From Roseiarcus sp963784805 (GTDB lineage Bacteria > Pseudomonadota > Alphaproteobacteria > Rhizobiales > Beijerinckiaceae): a stretch of 64,000 nt of DNA. The DNA lies in contig CAWASR010000019.1 in assembly GCA_963784805.1 (NCBI GenBank), forward strand, positions 124,001 through 188,000, given 5' to 3'. The first letter of the stretch is position 1, and each line of letters starts with the position of its first letter. Position numbers and translations under genes: made by a program. This document shows positions 63,584 through 64,000 of the stretch, piece after piece. Below the pieces are notes generated by a model. The model worked only from the letters and a program-made list of their open reading frames with translations, searched no databases and was not told the origin of the DNA.

Positions 63584-64000
63584 GGCGCAGTTTCTCGGCG
63601 CACCACGCAGCGGAAGCCGACATGGCTGGTCGAGGTGTCGATCGGCTCGGCGTGGCGGGCGGCCGGGCGATAACGGCGGCAGTAGTTGGGCGCGCACAAA
63701 TGCGAGCCGCCCTTCAGCACCTTGCGCGGAATGCGGATCGCGGGCTGGCGCGGATCGTAGCTGTCGGCCTCCGGTCCGCCGCGCGGATTGACCGGCGCGC
63801 AGCAGGGGCTGGCCGCATTGGCGGGATGACGCGAGGACCAGAAGTCCGAGGTCCACTCCCAGACATTGCCGATCATGTCGTAGAGGCCGTAGCCGTTGGC
63901 CGGGAATGAGCCGACGGGCGACGTCCGCGCCCAGCCGTCGGCCTTGGCGTTCTGGTGCGGAAACTCGCCCTGCCAGGTGTTGGCCATGTGCTTGCCGCCG
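63580..64000 (-). CDS. Formylglycine-generating enzyme (SUMF1 family), cut by window edge
   Basis: The reverse frame is open to the last base. The visible C-terminal 139 residues have GLYDMIGNVWEWTSDFW, KGGSHLCAPNYCRRYRPAAR (with the catalytic-type Cys pair) and SHVGFRCVVR, the SUMF1/FGE_sulfatase core. It converts the active-site Cys of sulfatases (CTAGR here) to formylglycine, so it should activate the two sulfatases downstream. The N-terminus lies outside the window. Confidence 0.9.
   Translation of the reverse strand, partial: GGKHMANTWQGEFPHQNAKADGWARTSPVGSFPANGYGLYDMIGNVWEWTSDFWSSRHPANAASPCCAPVNPRGGPEADSYDPRQPAIRIPRKVLKGGSHLCAPNYCRRYRPAARHAEPIDTSTSHVGFRCVVRRETAP

Noticed and set aside
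1..64000. CRISPR arrays, tRNA or rRNA genes, prophage
   Set aside because: No regularly spaced direct repeats, no cloverleaf or rRNA-like stretches and no phage structural genes were recognised by reading; a covariance-model or repeat search was not possible here.

Overview
The window is a high-GC chromosomal segment of an alphaproteobacterium, most likely a Hyphomicrobiales (Rhizobiales) member of the Beijerinckiaceae/Methylocystaceae type. This rests on the tatABC-serS-surE-pcm-M23 gene order, the fused IspDF protein, the Zur-controlled metal ABC operon with an alphaproteobacterial Zur box, and general protein style. I see no rRNA or tRNA gene and no replication origin, and no methane-oxidation genes, so the genus stays open.

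Layout. 0-4.5 kb: a K+ transporter cut by the window edge, then a ribose/galactofuranose-type sugar ABC operon. 4.9-10 kb: an RNA helicase, an A-type Fe-S protein with a TfoX-like protein, a DsrE-like exported protein, a DUF815 ATPase and a DMT exporter. 10.4-17.5 kb: conserved housekeeping block M23/LysM lipoprotein, pcm, surE, serS, a DMT exporter, tatC, tatB, tatA. 17.9-31 kb: GDPD, ParA-like ATPase, adenylate cyclase, recJ, metal ABC operon with zur, glyoxalase-like protein, DMT exporter, hom, ctaA. 31-36 kb: a lower-GC accessory island with a 650-aa protein that has four cysteine-ladder repeats and a 572-aa polytopic membrane protein, neither of which I recognise. 37-40.7 kb: a compact cytochrome-oxidase-like operon (ctaB, small membrane protein, DUF420, heme-copper oxidase subunit I-like protein, TlpA-like thioredoxin). 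41-50 kb: ABC exporter, paired RibD/DHFR-like proteins, flavoproteins, a methyltransferase-glycosyltransferase pair, ExoD and an IS110 remnant. 50.6-57 kb: Mrr-type nuclease, MccB-type carboxyltransferase, Kir-type channel, GST, IspDF. 57-64 kb: a duplicated sulfatase locus with a formylglycine-generating enzyme, a DUF202 protein and a methyltransferase that ends in a DUF202-like tail.

Two things lie outside ordinary annotation. First, the cysteine-ladder protein: its cysteines recur at exact four-residue spacing in four tandem repeats of about 79 residues. Second, a roughly 550-bp dispersed element present twice in inverted orientation (36.43-36.99 and 47.53-48.08 kb), each copy with a promoter-like segment, a 68-69-codon ORF and a conserved hairpin; the copies bracket the 10.5 kb holding the oxidase operon. 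A third observation is technical: eleven breaks in otherwise well-conserved genes (serS, hom, a sulfatase, a methyltransferase, two transporters or membrane proteins, a DUF1622 protein) can each be explained by exactly one surplus base, which points to insertion-type consensus errors rather than gene decay.
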